Shown here piece by piece: positions 33,284 to 43,679 of a stretch of 64,000 nucleotides of DNA. Where the stretch lies: assembly GCA_032716605.1 (NCBI GenBank), contig CM064530.1:8007048-8071047 (forward strand), in the 5' to 3' direction. Source of the DNA: Paralithodes platypus (Eukaryota > Arthropoda > Malacostraca > Decapoda > Lithodidae). A program made the translations under genes and the position numbers. The notes beneath the pieces were generated by a model. The model ran no database searches, was not told the DNA's origin, and worked only from the letters and a program-made list of their open reading frames with translations. The stretch's first letter is position 1. Every line of letters begins with the position of its first letter.

Positions 33284-33560
33284 TGTATGTACTCGGGCAC
33301 ATACCGTACCCCATAGCTTGGGGTGGCCGACACAGACAGAGCCCGAACAGAAACCTTACAAGTTCTATTTCTTAGGGTCCGGACCCACTTTTGCTTTCCC
33401 CCGCCCCTTGCTCTATCTCGTCTAGTAGGTGAATTTTACAAGGGGAGGAAGATTCCTAGCCTTCCGCCCCCGGAAGGAAAAGTAATATAATAAAAGAGAC
33501 ACACAGAAACGGCTAAGGTTAGGTAGAGGATGCCAAACCTCACTCTGGATAGGACCAGCC
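33284..33560 (-). mobile_element. Retroelement 3' end, family T, minus strand
   Basis: Reverse order of CAGAGTGAGGTTTGGCATCC, CTAGGAATCTTCCTCCCC and GTGTCGGCCACCCCAAG, ending near the (ACAT)-type tail. Shares its terminal layout (gtcggc-ACCCC..GGG..GCC-GAGTAT) with the RTE LINE at 37690-37855. Confidence 0.65.
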
Positions 33561-33607
33561 CTCACCCAAAAAATCACCATCAGTAACATACCGATACATA
33601 ATTATCG

Positions 33608-33655
33608 CATTTCTGTTACGGCTCCAACTTCCTTATAGTCTGAAACTCGCAAGTG
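33608..33655. mobile_element. Partial MITE family G (right end only)
   Basis: GGCTCCAACTTCCTTATAG and ACTCGCAAGTGGTCAA. Confidence 0.55.
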
Positions 33656-33740
33656 GTCAATTTGTAATATTATTTGCCTACCGGTACTGCATAGCATATT
33701 ACCGTGCCGTATTATTTAGTGTGAGTTATGTTAATATTAA

Positions 33741-34086
33741 GGAGGGGATGGGCTGGGTTTTCTGGCCTTCCTTCTCCCTAATGTTTAGCCCCATTGATTT
33801 TTAGATTTGAAGACGTTCGGACCATTAGTTTGGTGATACTAAGACCTTTCGTCCCATTTCGTTGTCAATTTTAAGACCTATCGTGCCATTTAGGTGTCGA
33901 TTTTTTCCTGGCGAGCGATAGCAAGAGGAATCGGTCTTCGGCGAGGAAATTTACACATGTATCTTGAGAGGGGGTCTAGGGGATGGTTTTTATAAGTTTT
34001 ATGGAGGTCTAGGGAGGAAACTAAACAAAATAATAAATATATGAAATATTCAACTTAAAAATACTGTATAGGCTACCCATCTTCCC
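33741..34086 (+). mobile_element. Kolobok-like TTAA MITE
   Basis: TTAA at 33737-33740 and 34087-34090; ends GGAGGGGATGGG and CCCATCTTCCC. The interior has the family blocks AAGACCTTTCGTCCC, TTTAGGTGTCGATTTTTTCC and GGCGAGCGATAGC. Confidence 0.7.
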
Positions 34087-34111
34087 TTAAAAGCATGCGC
34101 CCAATGGTACC

Positions 34112-34130
34112 CCCCCCCCCCCCCCCCTTC

Positions 34131-34167
<37 letters not shown>
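34112..34167. repeat. Poly-C followed by CA microsatellite
   Basis: Seventeen Cs, then about 34 bp of AC after TTCCT. Confidence 0.95.
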
Positions 34168-34169
<2 letters not shown>

Positions 34170-34540
34170 AATCCACATAAGTGGACGAAGTTGTGACGTC
34201 CCATCTGGGGTTAGTGATCGGTTACAAGGTGAGATGGGTATCGTACTGGTCAACCTAAGCCTTCGGGTGAGACTGGTACCGTAGTGAGAATGGTACCGTA
34301 CAGATTAACCCTAAGCCTTCGTATCCAGATGTCGCCAATTGGCTAAAATACAGACTACACACACATCCACAGCCATTCCAACGATACATAAAACACTTAA
34401 CATGCATTTCACGCAATACATTCCCAGTTAAGGAGGCGCGATAATAATGAGCTTAGCTCGCATTGCGTGGATTCCCCTTGACGAACAAGTAACTGAGTAA
34501 CACACTGCGTTTTGGTTAGCGCTCGCCTCATAACCTATTC

Positions 34541-34677
34541 ATATTTTTTCACCAACCAACTTTACTTCTAAACTCAATTAATGAAATCAACAAATACATG
34601 TGGCACTCCAAGGACTGGAACCTAGGATACTCACACCGAAATTCCGCACATTTATGCATTACGCTATCAACTGTCGG
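34541..34677 (-). mobile_element. tRNA-derived SINE, family A
   Basis: On the minus strand: head ACGCTATCAA-complement with an A-box-like TAGCGTAATGC, B box degraded by one change (GGTTCCAGTCC), then TGCCACATGTATTTGTTGAT and the tail GTTGGTTGGTGAAAAAA. Confidence 0.75.
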
Positions 34678-34989
34678 TAAATTGCTAAGTTCTCATCAAG
34701 AGTGCTCAAATATTTGGAAGCTTTTGGAGTGAAAAATGACGCTAATTATATGTACTTGGTGTTATTATGATGCAGAGACATAGTAGTTTCATATTTTGTA
34801 GTGAAAAATGGCGCTAATTATATGTACAGTACTTGGTGTTATTATGATGCAGAGACTATTTCTCCGTTAGTTATCGAGAACTCAGATGTGAAGGGATTCA
34901 ATTTACCGTCAGATGATATTAAACTGACTATAGAGAACCCAAGTTAGATCTTCCGAATATGACTAATCGTATGTGCATGTCTCCTTGCA

Positions 34990-35200
34990 GCCTATAGTCT
35001 ATTCGCTGTAAGTAGGCGAGAAATCATGACCTCTTTCATCTGTAACTCGAAAAGGGCTAGAGCAAATGGGCTGTAAATGTCCACACCTATTCCCTGGCTG
35101 ACCCTTCCCAAATGGTAGAAATATCAGCTCGGTTACTCTAGTCTTTTGTGATATATAGAGGTTAATGTTATTTGGAACAGGGTATAGCCAGTGGTTATAT
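34990..35200. mobile_element. MITE family Q
   Basis: CTATTCGCTGTAAGTAGGCG, AAATCATGACCTCT, CACACCTATTCCCTGGCTGA, CCCAAATGGTAGAAATATCA. One-sided copy; 47432-47735 shows both inverted ends. Just upstream, a block of about 68 bp (near 34727) is duplicated at 34800. Confidence 0.6.
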
Positions 35201-35213
35201 TTCTATAGGTTAA

Positions 35214-35632
35214 GGGGGGTGACATGCTTGTTTTCTCTCCTTTTCTATCTCACTGGCTTGTATCCATTCGGCCCCATTCAGCACATATTATGTGGTACCA
35301 ACATATTAAATGCTAACTGAATGAATATTATTATTATTAGCCAACTGTTTTAAGACATGCAGGTGTCAATATTTTCCTTGCGAGCGGTAGCGAGCCAGCA
35401 TATTTTTAGAATGTTTTTGACAGCAGGTTAAATGTGTACATATTTCGATAGACAAATGTCTCCGGCAAAGCCGGATTTCTCCATAGGCTACAATGCTGGC
35501 TCGCTATCGCTCGTCATGTAGAAACCGACACTTGGATGGGGATAAACGTCTTAAAACAGTTGGCTGAATGGGACCGAATGGATACAAGCCATAGAAAGAG
35601 AGAAAAGGAGAAAAAAAAGCGGGTCACCCCCC
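35214..35632. mobile_element. Palindromic TTAA MITE (Kolobok-like), third copy
   Basis: Outside the array. TTAA at 35210-35213 and 35633-35636, ends GGGGGGTGACATG and GGGTCACCCCCC. A short extra AT-rich block near 35282-35340 lengthens the left half. Confidence 0.8.
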
Positions 35633-35712
35633 TTAAGTAAGTTGACGGATTTTGTAGTCATTATGACCGTTAACCAAAGGGGCTGCCATTCAAAGCGGAC
35701 ACACACAATCAT

Positions 35713-35716
<4 letters not shown>

Positions 35717-35779
<63 letters not shown>
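35717..35779. repeat. CT microsatellite
   Basis: About 62 bp of CT. Confidence 0.95.
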
Positions 35780-35784
<5 letters not shown>

Positions 35785-36127
35785 ACCGTTGATTCTCGCC
35801 TAGACAAATATCTCGCTTCAAACCCGCGACTCTCTCTCCCCCCTCAGTTACTAACCCATCTGTCCCCTACTAACTTCCTAATCCTGCCACGGACATTAGT
35901 TCCAGGGCAGTAATTCCCTTTCCAATGTTCCCTTACCCACTCTAAACCACTGTTTGGACACTTGATCCTCAGTGTTTTGGAGGACAAGCAACCTAGAAGG
36001 GTCATTAGATCTGTTGTTGCTTGATTTCCTTTGTACTCTCTCTCTCTCCGTCAACCCATACCAGTCTACTAGAGTTGCCACATCGCAATTATTACGGCTC
36101 ATTGCCAGCGCCACAATATTTCTTTAA

Positions 36128-36503
36128 CTGAAGGGGAGGCAGTTGTTTTTTCGAGCCCTCCTCCCTCATTGTTTAGCCTTGTTAGTTATGAGATTTCAAG
36201 ACATTCACCTCATTAGTTTGGCGATTTTCAGACCTTTTGCCCCATTTCTTTGCCAATATGATGACCTTTCGTGCCATTTAGGTGTCGATTTTTGTTCTTG
36301 GCGAGCGATAGCGAGCCTGTATTATTTGAAGAGGAATCGGCTTTCGGCCGGGACATTTTTCTACCGAAAATTTTCAAGTTAATATGGAAGTCTTGTGGGT
36401 GTTTTTTTAAGATTGATAGAGGTTTAGAGAACAAACTAAACCCCTTCCTTAAACCATTGAGCCGAACCAGTAAACTATGCTGCACAATACCGTCTGAGCT
36501 ACC
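36128..36503 (+). mobile_element. Kolobok-like TTAA MITE
   Basis: TTAA at 36124-36127 and 36504-36507. Left end near GAAGGGGAGGCAGTTG; interior GGCGAGCGATAGCGAGCCTG and CGGCTTTCGGCCGGGACATT. The right end is poorly matched. Confidence 0.6.
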
Positions 36504-36540
36504 TTAACTATTCGTGTGTTTTTTTACCTACTTATTTAGT

Positions 36541-36660
36541 TTCTAGTTTAGCACTCTCCGTCAATCTCTCTTTCCCTCATCATATGATTTTAACTACTCC
36601 GTGTATCCAGATGAGTTGGCACTTATCGCACCTTGAATTTGGCTGTATCATTCTTTCTAT
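36541..36660 (+). mobile_element. LINE family J 3' scrap
   Basis: Matches the 42480-42600 stretch of the longer plus-strand copy (TTTCCCTCATC, CCTTGAATTTGGCT). Confidence 0.5.
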
Positions 36661-36671
36661 CATTCTTAGTA

Positions 36672-37470
36672 GGAAAGAATGGTAGAGATTGGGAGTTGAA
36701 TCAGTTGCTGTTCACTGATGACACAGCATTGGTGGCGGATTCTGATGAGAAACTGCAGCGGGTAGTCAAAGAGTTTGGTGTGGTTTGTGGAAGGAGGAAA
36801 CTGAAGGTGAACGTCAATAAAAGTAAAGTAATGGTGTGTAATAGGGGAGAGCATAGGGTGAATCTAGATGATGTGTGGCTGGATGGGGAAATATGAGTGT
36901 TTTAAATATCTAGGAGGAACGATAAGCAGGAGTGGAGGTATGGAAGTGGAGGTAAAACAGAGAGTGTGTGAAGGAAGGAAGGTTTTCGGAGCAATGGGAA
37001 GTATGTGGAAGACGAGAAATCTCGGAGTGAAAGTAAAAAGTGCACTGTATCAAGGAATTGTTGTGCCAACAGTGATGTATGGGGCTGAGACATGGGCTCT
37101 GAAGAAAAAGGAGAAAAGAGGGCTGGATGTTATGGAGATGAGCTGCATGAGGAGCATGTGTGGAGTTACTGGTAGAGACAGATTGAGGAATGAAGAGATA
37201 TGTAGGGGAGTGGGGCAGCAGGAACATTTGTCAGCCAGAGTGGACAGAAGGGTGCTGAGCTGGTATGGTCATGTTGAACGAATGGGAGATGAAAGGCTTA
37301 CTAAGAGAATATGTGAGTCAGGTACAAGGGGAGATAGAAGGGCAGGAAGACCCCCATTGAGATGGAGAGACTGTGTAAGAAAGACTTTGGATGATAGAGG
37401 AATGACTATAGATCAGGCAGGGGAAGTGGTGGTGGACAGGAGTGAATGGAGAATGCTTGTGAATAGTTGA
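36672..37470 (+). pseudogene. RTE-type LINE reverse transcriptase, 3' part, frameshifted
   Basis: Enters at GKNGRDWELNQLLFTDDTAL: the catalytic box is FTDD where FADD/YADD is usual. It continues EKLQRVVKEFGVVCGRRKLK and NVNKSKVMVC. A frameshift near 36890 moves to the next frame: ECFKYLGGTISRSGG, PTVMYGAETWALKKKEKR, RNEEICRGVG, RRVLSWYGHVERMGDERLTK, RRAGRPPLRWRD, then a stop at 37470. This order of blocks is characteristic of RTE-clade C-termini. The endonuclease and first half of the reverse transcriptase are absent. The family is, from memory, common in decapods. Inactive copy. Confidence 0.85.
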
Positions 37471-37855
37471 GTGAACACGTGGTCATTTGGAGTAAGGGGT
37501 CGGGCGCAAGTTGGACTAGATAATAGTCCATCAGGCGCCTGGCCCGGGGAGACGATTAATATGAAGGGTGCGCCTGGAAGTGTGGTGGGAGGGCTTGTGG
37601 CTTTGGCTCCGCTGCATCTCTGCCTGCCGAGATCGGAACCTCTCCGGGTGGTCGGGGGCCGGGGGAGTGCTGGAGCCACCTTGGTGACCCTGGTCTCTGG
37701 GTCTTCTCCTGGGTGACCTGGATATGTGTGAGTTTGTGCTTTTTATCTGTGTTTATTTGTTGTTTTATGTTGTTTTTTCCCTGTTCTTGCTCTGTTTTGA
37801 GTCGGCTACCCCCAAAATGGGGATTGGGCCTGAGCATATAGATAGATAGATTCTT
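37471..37855 (+). mobile_element. RTE LINE 3' untranslated region and ATAG tail
   Basis: From the reverse-transcriptase stop to TGAGTCGGCTACCCCCAAAA, TGGGGATTGGGCCTGAGCAT and an ATAGATAGATAG tail. An 81-codon GTG-initiated frame follows the stop and is preserved in the second copy (52446-52691), probably because the copies are young. Confidence 0.8.
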
Positions 37856-38039
37856 TCATTTTTGGGAGGACACTTGTTACAGCCAGGTTTGCTTTTTGTC
37901 CCCTTCCTACACAAAATCATATATTTAACATTTTGTGTATTTATAAGTTAGTGAGTAGATTGTGGGCTTGAATATATGGATGCTAGATAGAGTTTGTTAT
38001 TTGACCGGCCCCATCCAGACTGCATTTATGTTATAGGTA

Positions 38040-38255
38040 GCACCAACGAACTTGACAATAATCTTGATCCCTGACCTCTGTAACTCAAAAGGGCCTAGAG
38101 CAAACTGGCTGTAAATATCCACACCTATTTCCTAGCGGACTCTTCCGAATTGATAGAAACGTCAGCCCGATTGACTTCATTCATCTTAAGTTATAAGAAG
38201 TTAAAGGGTCAATATTATTGCTAAGTTCCCTCGCACAACCTATAGTTATTTAGTT
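38040..38255. mobile_element. MITE family Q, decayed
   Basis: Contains TGACCTCTGTAACTC, CACACCTATTTCCTAG and CTATAGTTATTTAG; ends unclear. Confidence 0.5.
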
Positions 38256-38304
38256 ATAGAGTGTGTTTGGGGGGGGGCGTATCATCTATGAGTAATACAA
38301 TTAA

Positions 38305-38494
38305 CCCTTTGAGTACCAGCGACGTGTTATATTTCATTATAGCGAAAGTAGACGATATCATGCAGCTTAGGAAGGATCTGTTGTATTTAAAGGGGTTGGT
38401 TGAGATCGTTTGAAGCCTTATTATTGCTAGAGGTCCGTCCTAAGCTGAGAGTAGCCAGAATTGAGTTAAAAGGACGGCACCGGTACTGTACGGG
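38305..38494. mobile_element. piggyBac-like TTAA MITE, 190 bp
   Basis: TTAA at 38301-38304 and 38495-38498; ends CCCTTTGAGTACCAGCGACG and CGGCACCGGTACTGTACGGG. Interior CAGCTTAGGAAGGATCTGT facing GTCCTAAGCTG. The right TTAA is followed at once by a family-G MITE. Confidence 0.8.
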
Positions 38495-38498
38495 TTAA

Positions 38499-38733
38499 CC
38501 ACTTGTGAGTTTCAGGTTATAAGGAAGTTGGAGCCATGAACATCGATATTAAGCAGAAATGCAATAACAATGTAGGCCTACGTTTCTGATGGATAAATAG
38601 CAGTCTATGTTGAATTTGGTTTTATGTATTAATAAATGTACTAAAACCGGATTATAGCTGGTTATTCAACTAAATATCAATCTTTACAGCTCCAACTTCC
38701 TTATAGCCTGAAACTCGCAAGTCGGCAATTGGG
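38499..38733. mobile_element. MITE family G, intact, ~235 bp
   Basis: Ends CCACTTGTGAGTTTCAGG and CCTGAAACTCGCAAG; GGAAGTTGGAGC near both ends in inverted order. Best full-length copy of the family. Confidence 0.75.
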
Positions 38734-38762
38734 GTTGAAAAATTAGTTTCCGCTTTATTGAA

Positions 38763-38905
38763 CCCCTTCTGTACCGGCGATGTCTATTTATTTTGTATTT
38801 TAGCTACATTTAGACGATTTTATGAAGCTTAGGGAGGATCTGTGGTAGCGATAAGGATGAACTGAGATAGTCTGTTTAGCCTCTTAATTGTTAGACGTCG
38901 GGTTT
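38763..38905. mobile_element. piggyBac-like MITE, right-truncated
   Basis: CCCCTTCTGTACCGGCGATG, then the CTTAGGGAGGATCTGTGG core; lost beyond TTAGACGTCGGG. Confidence 0.65.
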
Positions 38906-38949
38906 GCCTTTGACAAAAATCCTATACTTAACATTCTGTGTCACACACA

Positions 38950-39071
<122 letters not shown>

Positions 39072-39217
39072 ATTATTTGGAAAATAAAAGTAGTAGGGTA
39101 CTACTGCAGATTTTACCAATTGTACTGGCTCCCATATTCAGTAGCCTACCGGTACCAAATGCTGACTAGCTTCTACAGAACAGTTTTTAATTTTTTTTTT
39201 TTTTTTTTTTTTTACAG

Positions 39218-39350
39218 TGGTTGATGCCGGAACAACAGCATGGTGGAACAGGGGGCGGGGGATACAACACGGAACAACAGTTGAGTATGGAACAGCCAAG
39301 GCCCTGGAAGCAGCATGGTGGAACAGCACACAGCAGATGATATTATTAAG
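39218..39350 (+). CDS. Candidate exon A (paralog of 42936-43083)
   Basis: Acceptor: a T run ending TTTTACAG. Donor: TTATTAAG then GTGAATTATT. The 133 bp are open in one usable frame with two bases on each side: VDAGTTAWWNRGRGIQHGTT, then VEYGTAKALEAAWWNSTQQM. Sequence and intron starts resemble exon B, which suggests a duplicated exon of one gene or a repeat family with splice-like ends. No domain recognised. The GGAACAACAGCATGG motif repeats within it. Confidence 0.35.
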
Positions 39351-39371
39351 GTGAATTATTGCTGTTTCTTA

Positions 39372-39536
39372 AGGGGAGGGTTTCCCTAGACCTCCATCAA
39401 TCTTAAAACTACACCCCCTAGGCCCCTTTTCAAGGTAAATTTATACATTTTTCTATCGAAAAATTTACCGGCCGAAGGCCGGCTCCTCTAAAATTGCTGG
39501 CTCGCTACCACTCGCCATGACAAAAATCGACACCCT
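39372..39536 (-). mobile_element. Kolobok-like TTAA MITE, half copy
   Basis: Minus orientation, starting TTAAGGGGAGGG at 39369 and passing CCGGCCGAAGGCCGGC and GCTGGCTCGCTACCACTCGCC; the other end is missing. Confidence 0.6.
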
Positions 39537-39904
39537 GGCCTTACCTCTTGCCAGAGAGGAGTGGGCTAGAGACTATGGTATCCGAGTGTACCAAGATAAT
39601 AACGGTAACTCAATCTTGATTATAACGCAAGTTGACAGTTTATGTTGGCTATTATTGGACAATATTCAGTTTAGGAAGGGCATGTGAAAGCTGGAGTTAT
39701 AGTTAAGATAGGTTTGTGCGCTTTTATTCCTAAATTGCATTAAATCATTTATAATCGGTTTCATTTCATCTGACGGTAAATTGGCATGTTCTCATCTTGT
39801 TTACTTCGCTATTATGAAGATTTTGTAGCGAAATATGAAGTTAATGATAAACACTTGACACCAAGACATATTAGTTTCACATTTGTTCGTCAAGTATTGA
39901 TAAA

Positions 39905-40318
39905 TCAGTCTTGTGGATTATTATGAAATTTTGGTTAATTATTATTGAGGATTTTACTTGCTTTAGGCAATTTGCGAGCTATGTATTTTAATTTGCGTTT
40001 TTCCATCATGTGTGTTTAATACTGTATACTACCGGTACCTATCCAGAGTGAGGTTTGTCATCCTCTATCCAACCTGAGCTGTTTCGGTCTGTCTCTTTTA
40101 CTGTCCTACTTTTCCTTCTGGGGGCGGGGTGGCTAGGAATCCTCCTCCCCTTGTATAATTCTCCTACTAGACGAGACAGTACGGGACGAGGGAACGCGAT
40201 AGTGGTCCGAATTGGAACTTTAAATGTTGTTTCTGTTTGGGCTCTGTCTCGAGTCAGCCACCCCCAGCTATAGGGTATATGCCCGAGTACATACATACAA
40301 CATACATTACATACATAC
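39905..40318 (+). mobile_element. Retroelement 3' end, family T
   Basis: From TCTTGTGGATTATTATGA through CAGAGTGAGGTTTGTCATCC, GGCTAGGAATCCTCCTCCCC and GTCTCGAGTCAGCCACCCCC to an ACATACATACA tail. Shares more than 400 bp with 46800-47428. No tRNA-like head. Confidence 0.7.
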
Positions 40319-40330
40319 ATAGGCTACATA

Positions 40331-40433
40331 TTTCTATTCAACTGCTGAGCTCTGGAACTCTCTCCCAGAATCAGGCTTTCCCTCTTCCTATGACTTAAAT
40401 TGCTTCAAACTCCGTGTGTCCAGGCATTTTAGC
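40331..40433 (+). mobile_element. LINE family J 3' scrap
   Basis: TTCAACTGCTGAGCTCTGGA to GTGTCCAGGCATTTT, directly after the tail of the preceding family-T copy. Confidence 0.65.
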
Positions 40434-41325
40434 TACATAACCCCCCCCCCACTCTCACACACACACACACACACACACACACCGCTTAAAACCAATTATG
40501 GCTCTTCCTTAGTATGCATGCCAAGTATGGGCACTCCATCTTCACAACTGAGGGAGTAGGGGAGGCTCCCCCCCCCCCCCTACACAAACACAAACACAAA
40601 CACATATACACTTTATATAGTAGATATACTTCATTACTCGAGCGTGGCCACTTAGATCCACGACCGCTTTGGTTCGCGGCTGGGACTCTTGGGGACAATC
40701 GGTGAGTACCGCACAGGTTATAGCTTACAAACCAGTGCCTTTTCCAATGACCGAGGATATCTTCCTGTCCAAAGTTAGCCTATTTTACCGGTACCGTATT
40801 TAGCACACAAACCAATCATCTTTATACCGGTATCTCACGAGCGCCTTTAACCTTAATGTTTATCCTCGTCACTGGTCTGGCAGCTTAAGAGGTCATCTAA
40901 ATTAATCTATCATGAGTCTAGTTTCCAATACCAATGCAAACTATCCCAGTAATGTTACCGTACCAGAAAATTGTTGACCATTGAATATTGACGATAATAA
41001 AATATATGGGCTTGGACAAAGGAGGATCTTATTGGACCTCCCCTGTTTCGCTCCATTAGTTTGGAGATTTGAAGACGTTTCACCCTATTAATAATATTGC
41101 ACTTAGACTTTGTGAGCTATAGAACTGCATTTTAAGCTGATTGGCTAACGGTACTATTAGGCCTAATATATTTTTGGGGTTTGTATATATTACTGATTTT
41201 TGTTTATTCGAACGCAACAACAACAGCCAGTTAGCTTGAAGTACAGTTCTTTAACTCGAAACAACAAGTGTAAGTTCACGATGTTACAAACACAATATAT
41301 ACTATATAGAGCAGTTGGGAGTATG
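40434..41325. other. No gene seen
   Basis: C runs (40441-40450, 40570-40579), a CA tract, many TACCGGTA-type words, and a piece of a Kolobok-like MITE near 41010-41090 (CCATTAGTTTGGAGATTT). Confidence 0.5.
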
Positions 41326-41327
41326 TA

Positions 41328-41538
41328 CGGTTGCGCTAATAAGTCATGTCCCAGCTGTCATTACGTTTGGCTTACTCTGTGCTGTATTACTTTCTGTCAG
41401 ATGTTGAATAGGGTGGGTAAATGTAGGAACATGTTTGTATATTTCACTCGATATGACGAATTGAAGCTTAGATATTGCTGTTACCAATTATTGATCAAAA
41501 CATACTTGGTGCTGAGACATCACTTATTACCGCGACTG
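41328..41538. mobile_element. Mariner-like TA MITE (family M), reverse orientation
   Basis: TA at 41326-41327 and 41539-41540. Starts CGGTTGCGCTAATAAGTCAT and ends TTATTACCGCGACTG. It shares its right TA with the next palindrome. Most of the 133-codon frame 41200-41601 is this MITE. Confidence 0.75.
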
Positions 41539-41540
41539 TA

Positions 41541-41750
41541 CACTCGGTCAAAGAAGTATCTGCACCCCTACGCTGATCATCTGGTGTATACAGCTCGGTA
41601 GGGTTGGCACCTCTGTCTGCAACTATATCCATGTGTCAGAGACGATCCTCTCTGACACATGGATATAGTTCCAAGCAGAGGTGCCAACCCTATGGAGGTG
41701 TACACATCAGATGATCAGCGTAGGGGTGCAGATACTTATTTGACCGAGTG
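41541..41750. mobile_element. Near-perfect 210-bp palindromic TA element
   Basis: Starts CACTCGGTCAAAGAAGTATC and ends with its complement TACTTATTTGACCGAGTG; TA on both sides (41539-41540, 41751-41752). The arms are about 100 bp and centre near 41645, so it would fold into one long hairpin. Confidence 0.8.
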
Positions 41751-41807
41751 TACATGCTTAGGTAAATAGGCTATGCAGTATTCGAGAATGCATAATATAT
41801 CGTAGGC

Positions 41808-41990
41808 TTGTGCATAAACCTTTAACTGTATGGTAGCCTAGTGCTTAGTGTGCGGAATTTGTGTGTGAGTATCCTAGATTCGAGTCCTTGGAGTACCACA
41901 TGTAGGCCTATGCATTGGTTTTATTGATTATTGATTTCATTAGTTAGGTTTATTTGTACATTAATTGGTGGGTTGGTGAAAACAAATATG
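41808..41990 (+). mobile_element. tRNA-derived SINE, family A, plus strand
   Basis: Head TAGCCTAGTGCTTAGTG (A box) and AGATTCGAGTCCTTGG (B box), then ACCACATGTAGGCC and the tail TTGGTGGGTTGGTGAAAAC. Confidence 0.75.
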
Positions 41991-42239
41991 AATTTACTTA
42001 GCTAACCCTAACCTAACTATACAAATCAACCCTTCATCTTCTCTCAATTATTCTTGATGATTCTTTTTCTCCTGATCTTTATTTTCAAGATCATATTACC
42101 ACTCTTGCTAAACAGCTTCTTAGAATCTGTACGCCCATATATATACCGGTATCAAGTATTCTTCACATGTGTGGGGAGGTTCCACCCATACCGCACTTCT
42201 GAAAGGGTAGAGTCATTAAGTATTTCGTCTCATCAATTC

Positions 42240-42663
42240 ACTCCCTCTTACTAATTCCCTACAATCTGTCTCTACACGCCGCAATGTTGCATCTCTCTCA
42301 CTCTTCTACCGGTAATATAATTATCAGTGTTCTTCAGTTTTATAAGTGTATACCGGTACGATACCCACTCCTTTCGGAGAGTGCTTGGCACCTACCTCTC
42401 AACACACTCCCACCCATATTCTGTCCAACTCTCTAACCCAAGAGTGAACCGATTCTCCCTGTCTTACTTCTACTCAACAAGTAAGCTTTAGAACTCTCTC
42501 CCTCAATATATCTTTCCCTCATCCTATGACTTATGCTGCTTCAAACTCCATGTGTCCAGACCTTTTGACATACCTTGAATTTGGCTCTCTGTCACTCTTT
42601 CAACTTGAGGGGAGACACTTGTTACAGGCAGCTTTGCCTTTTGTCTCCTTCACCCACTTAGGA
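42240..42663 (+). mobile_element. LINE family J, 3' part, plus strand
   Basis: Covers RRNVASL-like (CGCCGCAATGTTGCATCTCT) to AGCTTTGCCTTTTGTCTCC; frameshifted and divergent. Confidence 0.7.
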
Positions 42664-42734
42664 CCAAATAAATAGCCTAACCCTATCTTGCTCAACATCA
42701 GGTGAAAAAGCTAGATTATAATTATATAGGCTTT

Positions 42735-42833
42735 TGATCGACAAACTAACGGCACGAACATCTTAAAACCTCAAAACTAATATGCTAAACATGAGGGAGA
42801 TGGGGGTTCATAAAAAGCGAGTAGTACCCCCTT
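42735..42833 (-). mobile_element. Kolobok-like MITE fragment
   Basis: CTCAAAACTAATATGCTAAA and ATGAGGGAGATGGGGGT; only one end region. Confidence 0.5.
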
Positions 42834-42935
42834 GAATTTACGATGTTAAACTTGCAAATCCGTCAAACCATAATTATTTGGATAATTTATACTGTGTAGT
42901 CAAAGGGTAAAGTATTTGTTCTCTCATTGTTACAG

Positions 42936-43083
42936 GGACGAATGGCGGAACAACATGGTAAAGGCGAGGGATGGAACAGCTTACGATACAGCAGTGGATA
43001 AGGCCGGAATTGCAAAACCGATGATGCAGCAAGGACGATGGAACAGCTCAATGACACAGCACCAGCAGATGATGTTATCAAAG
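42936..43083 (+). CDS. Candidate exon B (paralog of 39218-39350)
   Basis: Acceptor TCTCATTGTTACAG, donor ATCAAAG then GTAAATTATT. The 148 bp are open after one leading base: DEWRNNMVKARDGTAYDTAV, then MMQQGRWNSSMTQHQQMMLS. Common with exon A: CGGAACAACA-GCATGG-type blocks, a TGGAACAGC block, CAGCAGATGAT near the 3' end and similar intron starts. Function unknown; a repeat with chance splice-like ends is the alternative. Confidence 0.35.
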
Positions 43084-43134
43084 GTAAATTATTGATGTTT
43101 GTGTAAGGGTTGAGTCACAGAAACACCTACTGTA

Positions 43135-43323
43135 CAGTCGCGCTAATAAGTGATGTCTCGGCACCAAGTATGTTTTGATCAATAATTCATTTTTTCATAT
43201 CAAGTGAAATATACAAACATGTTTCTACACTTACCCACCCTCTTCAACATCTGACAGACATTAATACAGCACAGAGCCAGCCAAATGTAATGACAGCTGG
43301 GACATGACTTATTAGCGCGACCG
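43135..43323. mobile_element. Mariner-like TA MITE (family M)
   Basis: TA at 43133-43134 and 43324-43325; ends CAGTCGCGCTAATAAGTGAT and CATGACTTATTAGCGCGACCG, the best-matched pair in the family. Confidence 0.8.
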
Positions 43324-43325
43324 TA

Positions 43326-43519
43326 CCGGCGACGTCTTTTCAATTTTATTCTAGCTATATTTTGACGATTTTGTGCAGCTTAAGAAGGATCTGTAGCAGT
43401 AAAAGAGGTTAAGTGAGATACTGTAGTTCGAAGCCTGTTAATTGCTGGAGGCCCTTTTTAAACTGGATACTATCGTCTACAAGTAGCCAGAATCAAATTA
43501 AATGGACTTTACCGGTACT
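43326..43519. mobile_element. piggyBac-like MITE, left end lost
   Basis: GGCGACGTCTTTTCAATTTT to GGACTTTACCGGTACTGAA, abutting the preceding M element. Confidence 0.6.
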
Positions 43520-43545
43520 GAATCCCACGCAAATTGGTTCGATCA

Positions 43546-43677
43546 GTTACATCTTCTCCTGGGTGACCTAGATGTGTGTGAATTATTTATTATTTGTATT
43601 TCATTTTGTTGTTTCTGTTCGGACTCGTCTCTAGTGGGCCACCCCCAGCTATTGGGTATGTGCCTGAGTATATTCAG
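43546..43677 (+). mobile_element. RTE-related 3' end scrap
   Basis: TCTTCTCCTGGGTGACCTAG through GGGCCACCCCCAGCTATTGG to TGCCTGAGTATA; same order as 37695-37840. Confidence 0.65.
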
Positions 43678-43679
43678 TA

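Noticed and set aside
41200..41601. 133-codon plus-strand frame
   Set aside because: It runs through a TA MITE and half of the 210-bp palindrome, so it is not a gene.
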